In this document: piece by piece, positions 1 through 12,863 of the stretch
Layout: the number at the start of each line of letters is the position of its first letter
How positions within the stretch are numbered: the first letter of the stretch is position 1
Source: Rutstroemia sp. NJR-2017a BVV2
Taxonomy: Eukaryota; Ascomycota; Leotiomycetes; Helotiales; Rutstroemiaceae
Assembly: GCA_002946415.1 (NCBI GenBank)
Contig: NJPS01000013.1
Location: 62,001 to 126,000 of the forward strand
Direction of reading: 5' to 3'
Length of the DNA: 64,000 nucleotides
Program-made: the position numbers and the translations under genes
The notes under the pieces: generated by a model
Told to the model about the DNA's origin: nothing
Seen by the model: only the letters and a program-made list of their open reading frames with translations
The model's database searches: none

Positions 1-2770
1 CTGGGGTATTTTTTGTATGGCAGTTGGCGCAATCTCTCTGTAAGTGACCCGCTCCCTTTCTCCGCTTGCGTTTCTTTTTGGCTGATAATAATGTCGCTAG
101 TTCTTCGGCGAGTAATCTATTACTCTTTTCCATCTGTCGAAGTTCGTATTGCCAACTCGTACAGCGAGTGGTCTTCAACTCATCGAATATGTTGTCTTCG
201 GATGCTAAAGCCACGTCTTGAGATCCAATGGGAAGTCCGCCGCCTCCAGCTTGGGTGACTGGGCCATAAGTAGACGAACCAGGAGACATAGGTTCATGAT
301 GCGGATCTGTTTGAGATGTACCCGAGGGGTGACTGGTTGGGGTAACTTCGGTGGGCATGTCGGGTTTGTTTGCTGGAATAATGGATTTCGCAAGGAAATG
401 TGGAGTGTTAGCCCCCGACGTTGTTGCCACGGCCCGAGAGGAGGATTTGATGAATCGCGTCTGCGCGACAAGGAAAGTAGGTTTCTGTCCTTCGGAGGCA
501 TCTCCAGGATATAGTGATGTTTGAGCCTGTAGGACTAGACCTCGCTTGTTCAAAATTTCATGCCTGTACGTCACAATCTTTCCTGTTCTTGCCTTCTCGA
601 GCGCACGACCAAACTCGACCTTCGAATCGGCTCGCATTAATGCTTGTATGCTCGTACCAATGAGTTCTTCCGGCTGTCGATCTAATAGTGGGCGTACGTG
701 CGATGATACGAATAAGAACATGCCGGATGTGGAAATCTTTGTCCACAACTCATTCTCACCGAATCCTCCGGATTTGGTCATGTCGGTGCGATTGAGTGCA
801 TACACTGGCCTTTCTCTACCAACCATGATGATGCATTTCCGACCTTTGCCTTGTTCAACACATAAAGAGCCATGACTTTCGAACCACGTATAACCGCTGT
901 TCTTACGGCGTATGCGGAAAACTACATTCACCGTCGCTCCAGTAGATGTATCCTTCAGTTCTCGAGTAACAGGGACAATGTCACTAGGATGACAAACAGA
1001 CGATAAAGCAGTTCCCACCAACTCCGATGAATCGTATTCCAGGACTTGTCGACACGATGGCGAAAGGTAGAGGAATAGCCCCTTTAGCGAAAGGACATGG
1101 ACAACATCATCCGTGTTCTCTAGTAGCACCTTATCCCACATTCTCTTAGTAAGTTCCGGATCGCTGCCATTTTCAAACGAGTTCAGTACTGCAGATACAT
1201 CGTCCCGACTAATGGTTTGTCCAGCATCCACTGTCCGGTTTACTGACTGTGGTGGTTGCCACACATATGGTGGCAATGTACCCTGCTTGTAGTTAATTGC
1301 ATAGTTTCCACCATTTCCGTCAACGTCGACACTGTCCGGTTTCAATACAACATCGACCTGGAATCCGACGACTAAGCGCAAAGTAGGATCTGTATCGTTT
1401 GCCGGGATAGGTATCATCGTCAACAGGTTTAGAAATGGCTGGCCTCCTTTCCGATAATTGATGATACTTTGCTGAGCTTCCTTTCTTTCCTCTACACTTT
1501 TCTTCAATTCGTAGACAGCATTATTATCAGTATGATTTCTCATCATGCCAGCCTGTATTTTTCCGTCTGGAGATTGAAGGAATCGACAATTTCGGCCCAG
1601 AACCTCGTGTCGCGAGTACCCGGTCAATCGCTCGAAAACGTCGGAAACATATATGATGGGACAATCCGGTTCATCTAAGTTGCAGACAACAAAAGCGCAA
1701 GACAAGTCGACTGCGCCAATTTGCACGACAGGATTTTTCCTTGTGGCAACTCGCATCAACGCACCGAGCATGTCGAATCCAGTACTCGAATAAATCGCTA
1801 GAGCCGATGGAGGTGGCTCTGGCTTCGGGTCAACGTCTTTCGGTGTTGGAGCATTCACAGGCATGAGGCTGGAATTCGATTGGGCGCCGTTATTGGGGAG
1901 TAACGCTGAGGGTGGGGGAGAATTGTAGTCAACGATATTCTGGCCAATGTTCGTCATACTAGCGGGCGAGTGACCGATGACATTGTCGTGTAAACTCAGA
2001 CCCGGTACCGACGGCATCATGTCGTCGTTCTCGTTGTTACCATCATTCGATAGACCCCTTAAGCCATCTGAGCTTGGCATTAAGAAATCAGAACCCATGG
2101 TATCTATTCCGTTCGAACCATACGTGGGTGTAAAATTATTAGGCGCAAACATACTCATCGGTGTCGAGCCTTGGGACATGCCATCCATACCCATAGGAAC
2201 GTAAGCCATCATACCAGATACCATACTTGCGGAGATTTCCGACGAGTATCCAGTACCTGTATCCATAGGCATTATATTTGGCTGCATACCATTTGAATAT
2301 CCCATCTGTCCCATCTGTCCCATCTGCATATCCATCTCGGAACCCATGTTTCCAAAGCCAATGTCCATTTCTAACTCGCCAGTCGACTGTCGTCGTAGAT
2401 GTGAATGTTCTGACGTAGGTGTTGGGTCGCCGAATTGAAACCCGTTTAGTCCAGTATCACTAGCACCAAATTCTAACATTGAGGCTCTTCGATCATTATC
2501 CGGCGAGTAGGGCTGTGAGTAACTCTGCCGCCGTTGCATTTCGGTATTATTCTGCATAATAATGTCGTCCAAAGTGTCTCCTCCACCCATTATATTGCCC
2601 ATACTCATTGTAGAAACCGGGGATTGCATCGGAGACTGGTGTCGTGATTGCTGCTGCTGTCGTTGCTGTTGAGTTTGCGGCGTACTTATCGATCTCGATA
2701 AAGACCTTCGCTGAGCGACCCGGCGCTGCAGGTCCTCCTGCGACAATTGTGTTCCAAAGAAGTTGTTCAT
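1..2770 (-). CDS. wcl1: White collar 1-type blue-light photoreceptor and GATA-type transcription factor (5' part; 3' end lies beyond the left edge)
   Basis: The frame is open without introns from the ATG at 2770 to the window edge (923 codons), so only the C-terminal end is missing. The start MNNFFG followed by a Gln/Arg-rich stretch resembles other WC-1 proteins. Residues about 335-470 form the LOV photosensor: GRNCRFLQ carries the flavin-adduct cysteine at about residue 395, followed by the long insertion typical of WC-1/VVD LOV domains. Two more PAS domains lie at about 515-630 and 650-770. A basic nuclear signal (KKKRKRRK, about residue 896) precedes CANCHTKNTP, the beginning of the GATA zinc finger (first Cys about 914), which runs off the edge. 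In the known family, WC-1 with FAD and WC-2 forms the light-activated complex that switches on light and clock genes in the nucleus. No frameshift or missing key residue is seen. Confidence 0.96.
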   Translation of the reverse strand, partial: MNNFFGTQLSQEDLQRRVAQRRSLSRSISTPQTQQQRQQQQSRHQSPMQSPVSTMSMGNIMGGGDTLDDIIMQNNTEMQRRQSYSQPYSPDNDRRASMLEFGASDTGLNGFQFGDPTPTSEHSHLRRQSTGELEMDIGFGNMGSEMDMQMGQMGQMGYSNGMQPNIMPMDTGTGYSSEISASMVSGMMAYVPMGMDGMSQGSTPMSMFAPNNFTPTYGSNGIDTMGSDFLMPSSDGLRGLSNDGNNENDDMMPSVPGLSLHDNVIGHSPASMTNIGQNIVDYNSPPPSALLPNNGAQSNSSLMPVNAPTPKDVDPKPEPPPSALAIYSSTGFDMLGALMRVATRKNPVVQIGAVDLSCAFVVCNLDEPDCPIIYVSDVFERLTGYSRHEVLGRNCRFLQSPDGKIQAGMMRNHTDNNAVYELKKSVEERKEAQQSIINYRKGGQPFLNLLTMIPIPANDTDPTLRLVVGFQVDVVLKPDSVDVDGNGGNYAINYKQGTLPPYVWQPPQSVNRTVDAGQTISRDDVSAVLNSFENGSDPELTKRMWDKVLLENTDDVVHVLSLKGLFLYLSPSCRQVLEYDSSELVGTALSSVCHPSDIVPVTRELKDTSTGATVNVVFRIRRKNSGYTWFESHGSLCVEQGKGRKCIIMVGRERPVYALNRTDMTKSGGFGENELWTKISTSGMFLFVSSHVRPLLDRQPEELIGTSIQALMRADSKVEFGRALEKARTGKIVTYRHEILNKRGLVLQAQTSLYPGDASEGQKPTFLVAQTRFIKSSSRAVATTSGANTPHFLAKSIIPANKPDMPTEVTPTSHPSGTSQTDPHHEPMSPGSSTYGPVTQAGGGGLPIGSQDVALASEDNIFDELKTTRCTSWQYELRQMEKSNRLLAEELATLLSAKKKRKRRKGAGHLQRDCANCHTKNTP

Positions 2771-5402
2771 GATGTCCGCGCCTGCCCCTCAACCCTATTC
2801 GAGAAATTTGAGCTTTTTCCCTATGCCCTCGCCCTTTCGCTCAAAGACCGGAAAACTTTTGTATCGATTGAATTAGGAATATACCGAGGTCGATGCCATT
2901 ATTCTCAAGCGTCGCAATCATCTGTCGCATGCAAGAAGCCGCTCCGAGGTGACTCTTTTGTTGTTTCTCTCGGAGGAATATTGTCGGAATGGTTTTTGAG
3001 GGGGGGGGGGAGAGGTCGAGGAACTGATTGCGTTCCGGGAATGAAATCAGCGGGGGGCCCGAGAGTGGAGCAATAATTTGGAGGATGAGGCAAGTTTGAG
3101 TGTAAATGGGAATTTGAATCTGATATCTTTCGCCACGACCAGGCCACAGAAGCGGAGCTTTCGAGGAGCTTCTCTTTATTTTGCAAGTAGTCGCATATGC
3201 GTAGTACCGGGTAGTGTGTATAGGGAAAGTAGTGGAATTTTGACAATGCGAATAATGATGGTGAATGTGAATGCGACAGGGAATTTACTTTCCGATGCTC
3301 TGTGCGGATGGGAGTTTGCGAGTCAGAGGTAACTTGAAAGCAATCTTGCTGGCATCCAGAACGAGAGGTACCCGCGCTGTGTTTGCTGTTTGCTATTTGC
3401 AGTTTGAGTTTGCAGTTAGGCAGCTGGCAGGTAAGGAGCGCAAGTACACGTCTGCTCCTACACAGAGATTGTTGTAGTCGTAGAGAGGGTCGTAGAGGGT
3501 CGTGTGGATATACTCGCAGTTCTACGAAAGTACTGTACAGAGTAGTAACCTTTCGGTACTAACGGGTAGCACTAAAAAGCTCGGGTGTTTTTCATTTGTG
3601 TGAGCGGCAGCGATGAATGACAGCCTGCCTTGGTCGGCTGCGTTTTTCCCAACAAGGAGGGGAACGCTCGAACTTTTCATATACGATGGCAACAGGATAG
3701 GGTAACAATGCAGATGGATTAGAAAGCTCGTCGGTGGTCGCCCATTCGTCCAGCTTATGGTCAAGTCCAAATGGTCGAATGGCGTCGAAGAATATCCGTA
3801 ATAGCCGTAATAATTCTTGATATGAAGTTCGTGAGAAAGTTGCTTTTGGGAACCACTCGAGCCACTCAGACGCGATGTAACACGGCCGATAGCCCTAGTC
3901 TTGGGTATTGCTGGAGGAAAGAGCCTGCGCTCAATATTCCCGCCTCTTTTATTCCCGTCTTTTTGATAGGCCGATCCTGAGATTCTGTGAACTGTGGCAG
4001 ACCGACCCGGCAGGTAGTTGGCTGTCGTAGCGGGAACACGAGATGGACTGATGGGGATAGGTCGTATAGGTGTAACAGGTATTACCAGATAAAAAGGGTA
4101 CACATGTACAGTTGAAGAGTCTTGCAGAAGTTGTCGTTGTACCAGGCTAGGAAAGGAGTCAAATAGGTAGTTGCAGATCCTCAAGATGTGCCTCGTGGAC
4201 AAGCCTTGGTATGAGCGAATATGTCGCAGGTTGTATGTTGTAAGTTGGCAGATGGTGGGTTAGGGTTGCATTGGACTTGGACGAGGAGTATAAAGAGATT
4301 GCAGCGAATATCACAAACTACAAGTTCTAAGTTGCAAGTCATCATACAACCGTCGTATGGAAGTGTCACACGGTACTCGTACAAGTTGCGATATAATCCT
4401 ATAATCCAGTAATCCGAGCCTCACATTATATTCTACCCAGCCAAGCCCCTCCCTTCCCTCCTGGACGAACATTGATCTGACTGTATTTCCAACATTTCCC
4501 TTACGAAACAGCGCAGTCCCATTGGACCGGCCCACTTCAAATGTTTCTGCCCTACGTCCCGTAATCATCTCAAATGCACATACACTTTGCCGTTTCAACC
4601 AGCATGGGAATCATGGGAATCATGGGTCGTCGAAAAGAATTGCATGGCTATATTAAGACCACATGGGTAGAGCCGTGGATATGGTAGCCAGCTTTACCCT
4701 ATGCCACCCCGCTCTACCCATCCATGGCCAACTATACTGCGCTGTCGTTATTTCCGTCATAAGTTGTTCATATGTGTCATATTTCTTGCCTCCCCGTTTC
4801 TAATTGGCTTATAGTGGGCAAAGGACTCCCCTATGTTTTTACTCCCCTCAGATCCGTTTTACGCGCAGCTGCAATTGATTGGACTTTGCTTGTGTGACTG
4901 GACGATCATGAGAGTAACTGAGTATTATCTAGTTATGAGCAGCTTTCGCACATTTCACGAAGCTTTGGCGCCCACCTGATGATTCCATCTCTTCCGTCTC
5001 TGTGGTCCAGATTTGAATTATCGTCATTTAGAAGATTTGTTGAACATTCGACTTTTTGAATTTGGCTTGTCCTCGACTCGAAACTTCACTACCACCACCT
5101 CGGCGATATTCTGGTCTGACATACAAAAGAAAACACTTTCGCCGCGTAATCTTCACACATTGCTGTTCTTCCTCCGATTGGGGTTAATCATTCCTATACC
5201 TCTCACAAACTACGCCCATCTTCCCCGCTATGCCTGTCAAATACGACTTTAAATGATGACGGCCAGCCAACACCTTCCTGCCATCCCAAGACAAATCCGG
5301 AAATATACGTGTTCACGTGGTATCATTCTATCATCGCTGCTCAGATCATAACCTTCGCCTCCCATACAAATCGTGTATCCCAACCCTGTATCAACGAATA
5401 AA
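2771..5402. other. Upstream region of wcl1 and downstream region of kap121
   Basis: About 2.6 kb between two minus-strand genes. It should hold the wcl1 promoter and a probably long 5' leader. There is a ten-base G run near 3001. The longest reading frame, 226 codons at 3522-4202 on the minus strand, shows no recognisable domain and is not called as a gene. Nothing else could be supported. Confidence 0.6.
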
Positions 5403-8400
5403 TCATCCAAAGTATGCGCGGACTGTTTGCTGAGTTTCTGGTGCAAGCTGCAGCAGTAGTTGACCTGGGTCTAATCCTGCCATTTGGAGGAGCGCCTTGG
5501 TCGTCTCGACGATTCTGTTGGCAGTAGCTCCTTGCAATGTCTCGGCTTCCAAAGCTTGGGCGACGAAAACGAACACTTTAGGTGCTTGCGAGGTAACGGC
5601 TGGATTTTGTCTGTAGAGGGTTAACTATGACAAGCGGAAATAAACATTCATTAAGAACTTACTGCTCAATTAATTGCGCAAGGAAAGCATATGCATAAGG
5701 CGCGGCTTCCTCGTCGTTCACGACGGGTAAAGTGTCGATCCATGCATTAATGACTTGTTGTGGGTTTGGAATATTAGTCGGGTTGAAATGTAAGACCTTG
5801 GCAATAGCTGCGCAGGCATTCTCAGTAGCGTAAACATCATCATCAGCTCTTGCGTTAGGAACTTGAGTGGCGCTGAACAACAGCTCAATGGCGCCGCCCA
5901 CAAATTGAGACCACTGTGGCCCCCCTTTTTGTGCTGCGACACCGATACCGTAAGCAGCAGCTTGGCGATTGGCGGGTGCAGGATCTTGACATCCAGCGAT
6001 CAAAGGTTTAATGATACTTTCGCTGTACTTCCAGCTCAATCCACCACAGAATTCGAGAACATCATCGATGATGCATAGACCCCATTGCCTTTGTGTAGGG
6101 TCGTCGCTAACGAGGAAGGATGCATAGGTGGTTTGCAGACGTTCCCATGACGGTAGGAATGCGGGGCCATGGTTTTTAAAGATGCAATGGAATGCCTTGT
6201 TCATGTCAGAGAGTAGTGTTTGGTCGTCTTCAATTGCGAAAAGAACCTCTTCAGATTCTTCATCGCCTTCTTCTCGGTTAGCTTCAGCCCGCTCTTCAGC
6301 TCTTGCTACAACACGATCCTTGTAATCTTCCAAAGCGGAGTGAGCAGAATCCATGAATAGCTGCATGTGGTGTTCCGAAAGACAGTTCTTGCCCATAACT
6401 TCAACGGATTCATAAAAGCATTGATACATCTCAGCGAGGGTGTCAATGGCTGGCTCAGCACTAAGCACCTCGAGGACCTTAATGATCGTACCGTTCCAAA
6501 GACCTTGTAACTGAGGCGATTCAACACCAAAGGCCTTTTTGTAAGAATTGAGGAGCTGTGGCACACATTTTGCGGAAACCACACGGACAGGGTCGTGGAA
6601 AAAGAATGCTAGACCTGGCAAAGCGATGTTCTCCATGACCTCGGCAACATACGGAGCGAATGCTCCCTCCAGAACTTGAGCATAGACAACAAGAAGCTCA
6701 ATCGCCATATGTTTGTCATCGAGAGTACTTGTCTTGATACCGATAACCTTTCCCTTTAGAGGAACAAGCTCCCAACCTTCTTGCTGCTGAACTGCTTCAA
6801 CCTCGTCCTCGTCGTCGAGAAGCTGGATATCGGCCTTAGCGCGAGCCAACTCCATAAGAGGAGGCATGACACTAGGTAAGAAAGGAAGGAAGTCAGAGCC
6901 CAAAACTCTGCACATTCGTCCCCAGCAGTGCATAAGGTATTGAGCTTGCGGATCGTCAGGGTCGACAATGCCTGTTTGGATAGTAGCTAGCAATTGCACC
7001 AAGTTCATTGCATCACCACCCAATCTATCCTTTCCAACGGCAAGAGCAATGAGGGTGGCACATTCCATAGCCTTTGCGCGGAGTAAACGAAGTTCCTTTG
7101 TGCTCTCTTGTTGCAAGACATTGAATAGCAATGGCATCAAAGTGTCGTAGTATTTTGAGAATGCAGCTTCAGCCGAATCAGCAATGGTTGCGATGGTCGA
7201 GAGAGCCTGCTCCTGTACGTATCTCTTTTCGCTTTGTAGAAGTTGGAAGAGGTTGGTCAATAGATCATCTAGGTAAGGCTCGAGAGTTGTCTTCTCCGCC
7301 TCTTCGCAGAAATTGACGAGGGCTGCAGCGGCATGGGCTTGAACACGCGGCTCGGGACTCTTAAGGACTGGAATGATAGCAGGCACGACAATCTGGTGAT
7401 ACTTCTCCTGCATGGTCCCAGCAAAATCTGTACTCATCTGACCCAACGCATTGCATCCGGCCCAACGCACTCGAGGATGTGGATCTCTCAAAGCCGGAAC
7501 GACAAGCTCCAGCACTTTGTTTAATTCTCCAATCATCAAGTCCCTGCAGCCTTCCGAGATTGCGGAGATTGCCATCAGAGCTGCATGTCTATCCCTCCAT
7601 GCATCCGAGAGCATCATTCTGGGAAGCCAGTTGAATGTAGGTGCCAGAATTACCGATCCTCCAAGCTTATTTGCCAAACGATCCATACATTGCTCACCAG
7701 CAACGTGGTTCAAGTCACTTTCTTCAGGGTCCATCTGGTTAAGGTCAGCATTTACAATCAATTGAATTCTTAGGAGCTCGCACGTCGTCTGAAGCATTCC
7801 ATTCCGCCGCATCGTCATCATCAGCTCCGATATCAGTCATGAGACTTAAACATTGAGTGATCATGTCGCTAGTAAAACTGGCATCTTTCTTGACCATTCC
7901 CGGGGCGTAATCTGCAAAAGTTGCCATCAATTCGAGCGCATTTTGACGCGCTTGATCGGTGAACTCTTTGTCTTGAATCAGCCCAATACAGAACGACACC
8001 AAGTTATTGAACAATGGCTTAAACATCTTTGGCGCAACTTCGGCCAGGTTCATGAGCGAGATCAGTGCCGTGGTAAGACTGTCGGAATCTTGAGCTTCCT
8101 TCAAAGGCGGCAGAACCGAGAGGACTTCCGGAATGAGGGCGTAATATTTAACTTGCGATTTTTTGTTGAGACTCGAGAAGAACGAAGCGAATGCCTCCAT
8201 AGCTGCCAGCCGAACCTTGAGAGCAATGTCAGTAATGCATGGGCACTCAAGAAAATTGATGTACCCACGGCTGTATTATCATCTTTGAATCCTCTTGTGA
8301 AAGCCGAGAGTACTGTATCCTCATGCTGTTTTTCGATTATTCCTGGAGTAGTAGCAAAGATGCGGTACGCAATCTCCCTCTGTCCAGCCACTGCCGACAT

Positions 8401-8985
8401 GCTAAGAGTCGACAAGACCCCTAATATTTCCGGCCATTGTTCACCTACGCAGCGTTAGAGACACAAACCACCTTCGTCACATGGCATAAAATTTTGCTGA
8501 TGAAAAACACACCATTGTCCGAGTATTCTCTGGCGATTTCCGCAACAGCATCACCAATCTTGTTCCTTACGGGGTTTTCCTTCTCGGCACCCAAAGCTTC
8601 CAGCAACTTTGATCTGATAGCATGTGCTTGTTCTCTGGGCAGGGCGAGGAAAAGCTCGATTGTGTTGTTATTCTCTAACTTTCGTGATTTTGAGGCTATC
8701 CTGCGGAAGATAACAGAAGCAAAGGATCGTGTCTATTGGGTTTATCAGACTTAGTAAACGTGCACCCACTGACATAGTATGATTCCAAGATTTATGCCTC
8801 ACCGTTGCATCATTTGAACCGTGAATATGTTCGACCAAACCCATCAACAGCATCTCAGGTTTGGTACTAGTCCAGTTATTCGCCAAGTGATCCTCCGCTT
8901 GTGCACGAACATTGTTATCGGGAGACTGCAGGGCAGAGAGCAGTTGAGCGAGCTCTGCATGTGCATCTGGCGGAAGAACAGACAT
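5403..8985 (-). CDS. kap121: Karyopherin beta / importin-5 family nuclear import receptor (Kap121/Pse1 type)
   Basis: Six exons join into 1,096 residues, close to yeast Pse1/Kap121 (1,089): 8985-8803, 8732-8513, 8444-8269, 8215-7784, 7734-5663 and 5610-5403. The five introns are 49-70 bp with GT...AG ends. All phases agree, and each join restores a family-like sequence, e.g. RSFASVIFRRIASKSRKL after intron 1, VRLAAMEAFASFF after intron 3 and MDPEESDLNHVAGEQ after intron 4. The protein is made of HEAT repeats throughout, with the conserved LRDPHPRVRWAG helix pair and an acidic loop (DDEDEVEAVQQQ), and ends TQQTVRAYFG. In the known family it binds RanGTP and carries ribosomal proteins, histones and other cargo through the nuclear pore. 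The start MSVLPPDAHAEL is the first ATG of the conserved frame. It is an essential housekeeping gene with no sign of decay. Confidence 0.95.
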
Positions 8986-10534
8986 ATTGATATTGTTGTA
9001 GGTAGACGGTCCCGGGGCGGGGTGGTGGTGGTGGAGTCAAGGGAGAGGAAATGAAACGGGGAAAAATATTCAGGTTGTGGTTGTTGACAAGAGCGCGAGG
9101 CGCATTCGCATTTGGTGCGCCTTGCTCTTCACACGCTTCGAAGGTAGATGGAGTATGATAGAGGTATCAAGATATCGAGATATTTTGGGGGAGTCAAAGT
9201 GAGATTTAATTTGAGGAGAAGTGAGCGGAAGTGAGCAGAAGTCCTTTGTCTGAAAGAAGCATTGAATGTTGGGTACGATAAATTTTAAGTGGGGGGGGAT
9301 TTTTCAAAATGCTCCCTTCGATTTTTTTGGACGACCAGCAACCTCTATCGTCAAGCCTCCGGCCGCCAGCCGGTAAGTTTATAGCATACGAAATTTAGCG
9401 CAGATCCTATCAGGTCTAAGTCCTTCCGCAGAGAAGCTTAGTCATGGGCGCGCTCTCTTCTGTACTTGTTCGTATCTTCCTGAGCCAGTTTCACCAGTCA
9501 CCCAGTCAAACAAGTCATCAACGGCTGATATCATATCAAGCACCTCAACCTTGCTCCCCTCCGCAACACAATCAGCCTAATGCCACAGAAGACGCGTGAG
9601 ATGGTCTACGTCTAGTTCGTGTTTGGCAGACTACCCAGGGAGAGTGTTACGGAGCAAACACACGACAGCATTTTCCATGAGGAACTGTGAACTGTTATCG
9701 ATACACTCCACTTACCCCTCTCTGGCACCGCGCGAGCCCCTCACCAACCAAAATCTAATTATAAAAGCCTGAAGGAACAGCCTGGAGGAACAGCCTGGGC
9801 AGCCCCAACCACCGCCGCGTATAGAATTAAGCGCTCGAGTCTTATCGATTTCGGAAGAAGCGCTTTGTTGCTGCCATGTTCAGGAACGCAAAGAAGGAGT
9901 AAAGGGTTCGCGTGTTGAGTGCTGGTGGGCCGAGGGGGCTGACGGCTGCTCTAGTCGCTGCAAGGAATTGCTACGTAAGGTAAGGACCGCCTATAGCTTC
10001 ATTGGACCTTCCGCAGACGCTGTCTTATATGGACATGGAGTAGTGTCCGCATCAGTATAAGTTCTCCTTCTCGGTCGCGTTCGCGTTCTCGTTCTCGTCG
10101 AAAATGCCTGGTCGCGGTTGATGTCTCTCCCAGGGTCGTCCGTATAAACATCACCATACAGCAAAGAACACACCGCCAACCCCACCCGAGGTATCTTGGA
10201 TGCGCAATTTATTGATTCACCTGGTTAAACTTGCTGTGCCCGTAAATCTTGATATTGAATCTTGCTATCATGCTATCCCTTACGTATAAATTACTGTATG
10301 GCTATTGGAAATTATGTTGAATCGTTCAATATGTACCGTAAACCGTAGTTTTGCGAGCTTCTTACTGTAACAAGAAGCTAGTGCATCGTTGCTACCCCTC
10401 CTCTCCTCTCAAGAGATCGACAATCAAACGAATTCACCGCACAACACATAACGACGACAACATCCCCGACGCGTCCACAATCCACTCGACAAAATCCCAC
10501 GAGGCAATTTCAACTACTTCCGCCCTTCTCTGCC
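8986..10534. other. Divergent promoter region between kap121 and sds23
   Basis: About 1.5 kb between two divergently transcribed genes. It contains a run of G at about 9290 and no supported gene. Short reading frames here have no recognisable content. Confidence 0.6.
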
Positions 10535-12098
10535 ATGGCAGATCGTGCAGTCTTCGATCCTCCTTCAAGGCAGAGCACTGCATCTCCTAGCAACAATAAT
10601 CCAGCACACCACAGCAGCCATCGCTCTAGCTTCGCTGAAAACTTACGACATTCACCACGAACTCAACGACATCCCTCTTTCACGCAAGCTGCTGTTCAAG
10701 AGCTTCTGAACCATCCGCCGGCACCAAATTCTGGGGATCCCCGATTCGCAGGAAGGGATTGGAGACAAATTCACGTTGGAGAGCTAGTACAAGAGTCTGA
10801 GGTGCGATGGGCCGAATTAGATACTGGAGTTGAACAAGCTACCAAGGTAGGCATCTCCTGCGAAGTACTATTTACCATAATACTGACTTGCGGGCTGTAG
10901 GCATTGATCGATTTCGGGCCTCCAAATGTTATTCTAATTCGCGAAACACCAGATGCCGTAGTTGCGTGCGATAGCTTCGATTACAATGATCTCAACGCAT
11001 ATCTTCTGGTCGTTCTTGGATTAGGAAATCCAGAAGAGGATCAGAAAGATTCTTTTTCACAACTAGCCAGCAAAGCGCGCGAGGGCATTCCAATCCCGCT
11101 TCGAGAAGTAATTCCGCTTGCCAAGAAGGAAGCACTCACGACACTATCCCAAACCGAGGATCTTTCGAAAGCAATAGAGATATTTGGCAGCGGCGTACAT
11201 CGTATACTTGTCTGCAAGCCTGGCACTAGGACTGTGGTGGGAATTCTGAGTCAATGGAAATTGGTGCAGTTCTTATGGGATAATGGTAGCAGCTTTCCTG
11301 CCATTGATCAACTTTATCCTATCATCCTACGCGACTTGAATATTGGAACACAGCATGCTATTGCTATTAAGTAAGTTTCAGGCGCAAGCATGCGCAAGAT
11401 TCTTGTACTGACACATCTCCAGTGGTGACAAGCTCTTGACTGATGCTCTTCAACTGATGAGCAATGAAGGTGTATCAAGTGTTGCCGTGGTAGATAATGC
11501 TGCCAATGTCATCGGGAACATTTCTACGGCCGACACGAAACTTCTCACAAACACAAGCAGTTTACCATTACTCCAATCTACCTGTATTCACTTCATCTCT
11601 GTTATACTTACTGAAAGAGGAATTGGCGATGGCAAAGACTCATTCCCAGGTATGCAGGCAACCAATTGTTTTGGAGCTGCGCTAACAAACATAGTCTTCC
11701 ACGTCAACCCTTATTCTACTCTTGCTCATACAGTCGCCAAACTTGTCGCTACGAGATCCCACCGAATGTGGGTAGTCGAATCCGCGTCTCCCTCACCATC
11801 CGCCCCCGCAACACCTTCCTTACAAAGCGCTGTGATTGCCCAACCGCTCGGCGGGTCTGTCCCACCATCGCCTTCTTTCCCCGCCGTCTCAGCTGCTGCC
11901 TTGCCCGGCGCACGTATTTCCGGCCGATTGACAGGAGTTATTTCTCTCTCTGATATATTGAACCTCTTCGCCCGCACATCTGGTCTGAATCCGAAAAGTC
12001 CAGACGAATCGCGAGCCAGGAGACGGCGCAGTTCAAGCACCTCATTGAGACCAAGTCTGGATGGGCTTTCAAGATCCAGTATTGATTTGAGGAGATGA
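10535..12098 (+). CDS. sds23: Sds23/Moc1-type CBS-domain protein
   Basis: Four exons join into 470 residues: 10535-10846, 10901-11370, 11423-11649 and 11695-12098. Introns are 54, 52 and 45 bp, and phases agree (0, 2, 1). The N-terminus is Ser-rich and disordered (residues 1-60); CBS-type pairs follow, with [22 protein letters not shown] in the first half and [19 protein letters not shown] in the second. The segment [20 protein letters not shown] and then [17 protein letters not shown] is diagnostic of the Sds23/Sds24 group. The C-terminal tail is Arg/Ser-rich. In fission yeast Sds23 binds adenine nucleotides and inhibits PP2A-type phosphatases, linking nutrient state to mitotic entry and sexual development; this role here is inferred from the family. 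The start ATG sits in GCCATGGC, a strong context. It converges with the MFS gene downstream. Confidence 0.93.
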
Positions 12099-12863
12099 AG
12101 TGAGAGATACTAGATAAGGATGAAGCCTGTTGAAGTTTGAACGATGGGGTATAGGGCATTGCCTAAGCTCAAACAAATTGTTCTCTCAGGCATGGCAATT
12201 TAATGATAAGAACTTTGCACCGTTCATTGACTTTGAGTATTTACAGCAATTCCACATCGATACATCTGTCCAAGGGATGGAAATTATCTCGTTCTCGAGC
12301 CCTAAGCTATGTTATTAGATATAGCAATTAAGATATCAATACATGATAATGAATGGGGAAGTACGTGTTGTCTACTCAGTGAGAAGAACGAGTGGAGGAG
12401 GTAAACCCTACTGGGGAAAAGCATTTTGTGGATTTGTTATTCTTCTCTTTTACTAGTAATTGCTTCAGACCGAAGGACGCAGATCGCCAGTAGATACCTT
12501 GTATGTATTTGTCTGTTTTTAACATGATCAGAAATTTCTAGACAAGTAGCTCTAGTAATGTTATGTCAAGACAATCTGCTTTTCAATTCAAATATGTTTG
12601 AACTCATTTATTTTTTCTATTATCTAAAACGTCCTCTCTAAATGTCTTCTCCAAATGTGTCTTATAAAAAAATGTGGGAATCTCCCCGTCTTTCCAAAAC
12701 GCCGCCATGCTCAAACAAATACGCCACAACCATTATTCATGTCATACATCCTCTTTCACAAGCTGCCACGATCCTTTTCCCCTCCAGCACCTCTTCACCT
12801 CAGTTAACTCAACATATCAGAGACAATCATTGCACCAATTCTGCTTTCTCACCAACCTCCAAT
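12099..12863. other. Convergent 3' region between sds23 and the MFS gene
   Basis: About 0.77 kb holding the 3' untranslated regions of two convergent genes. It is AT-rich with no supported gene. Confidence 0.6.
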
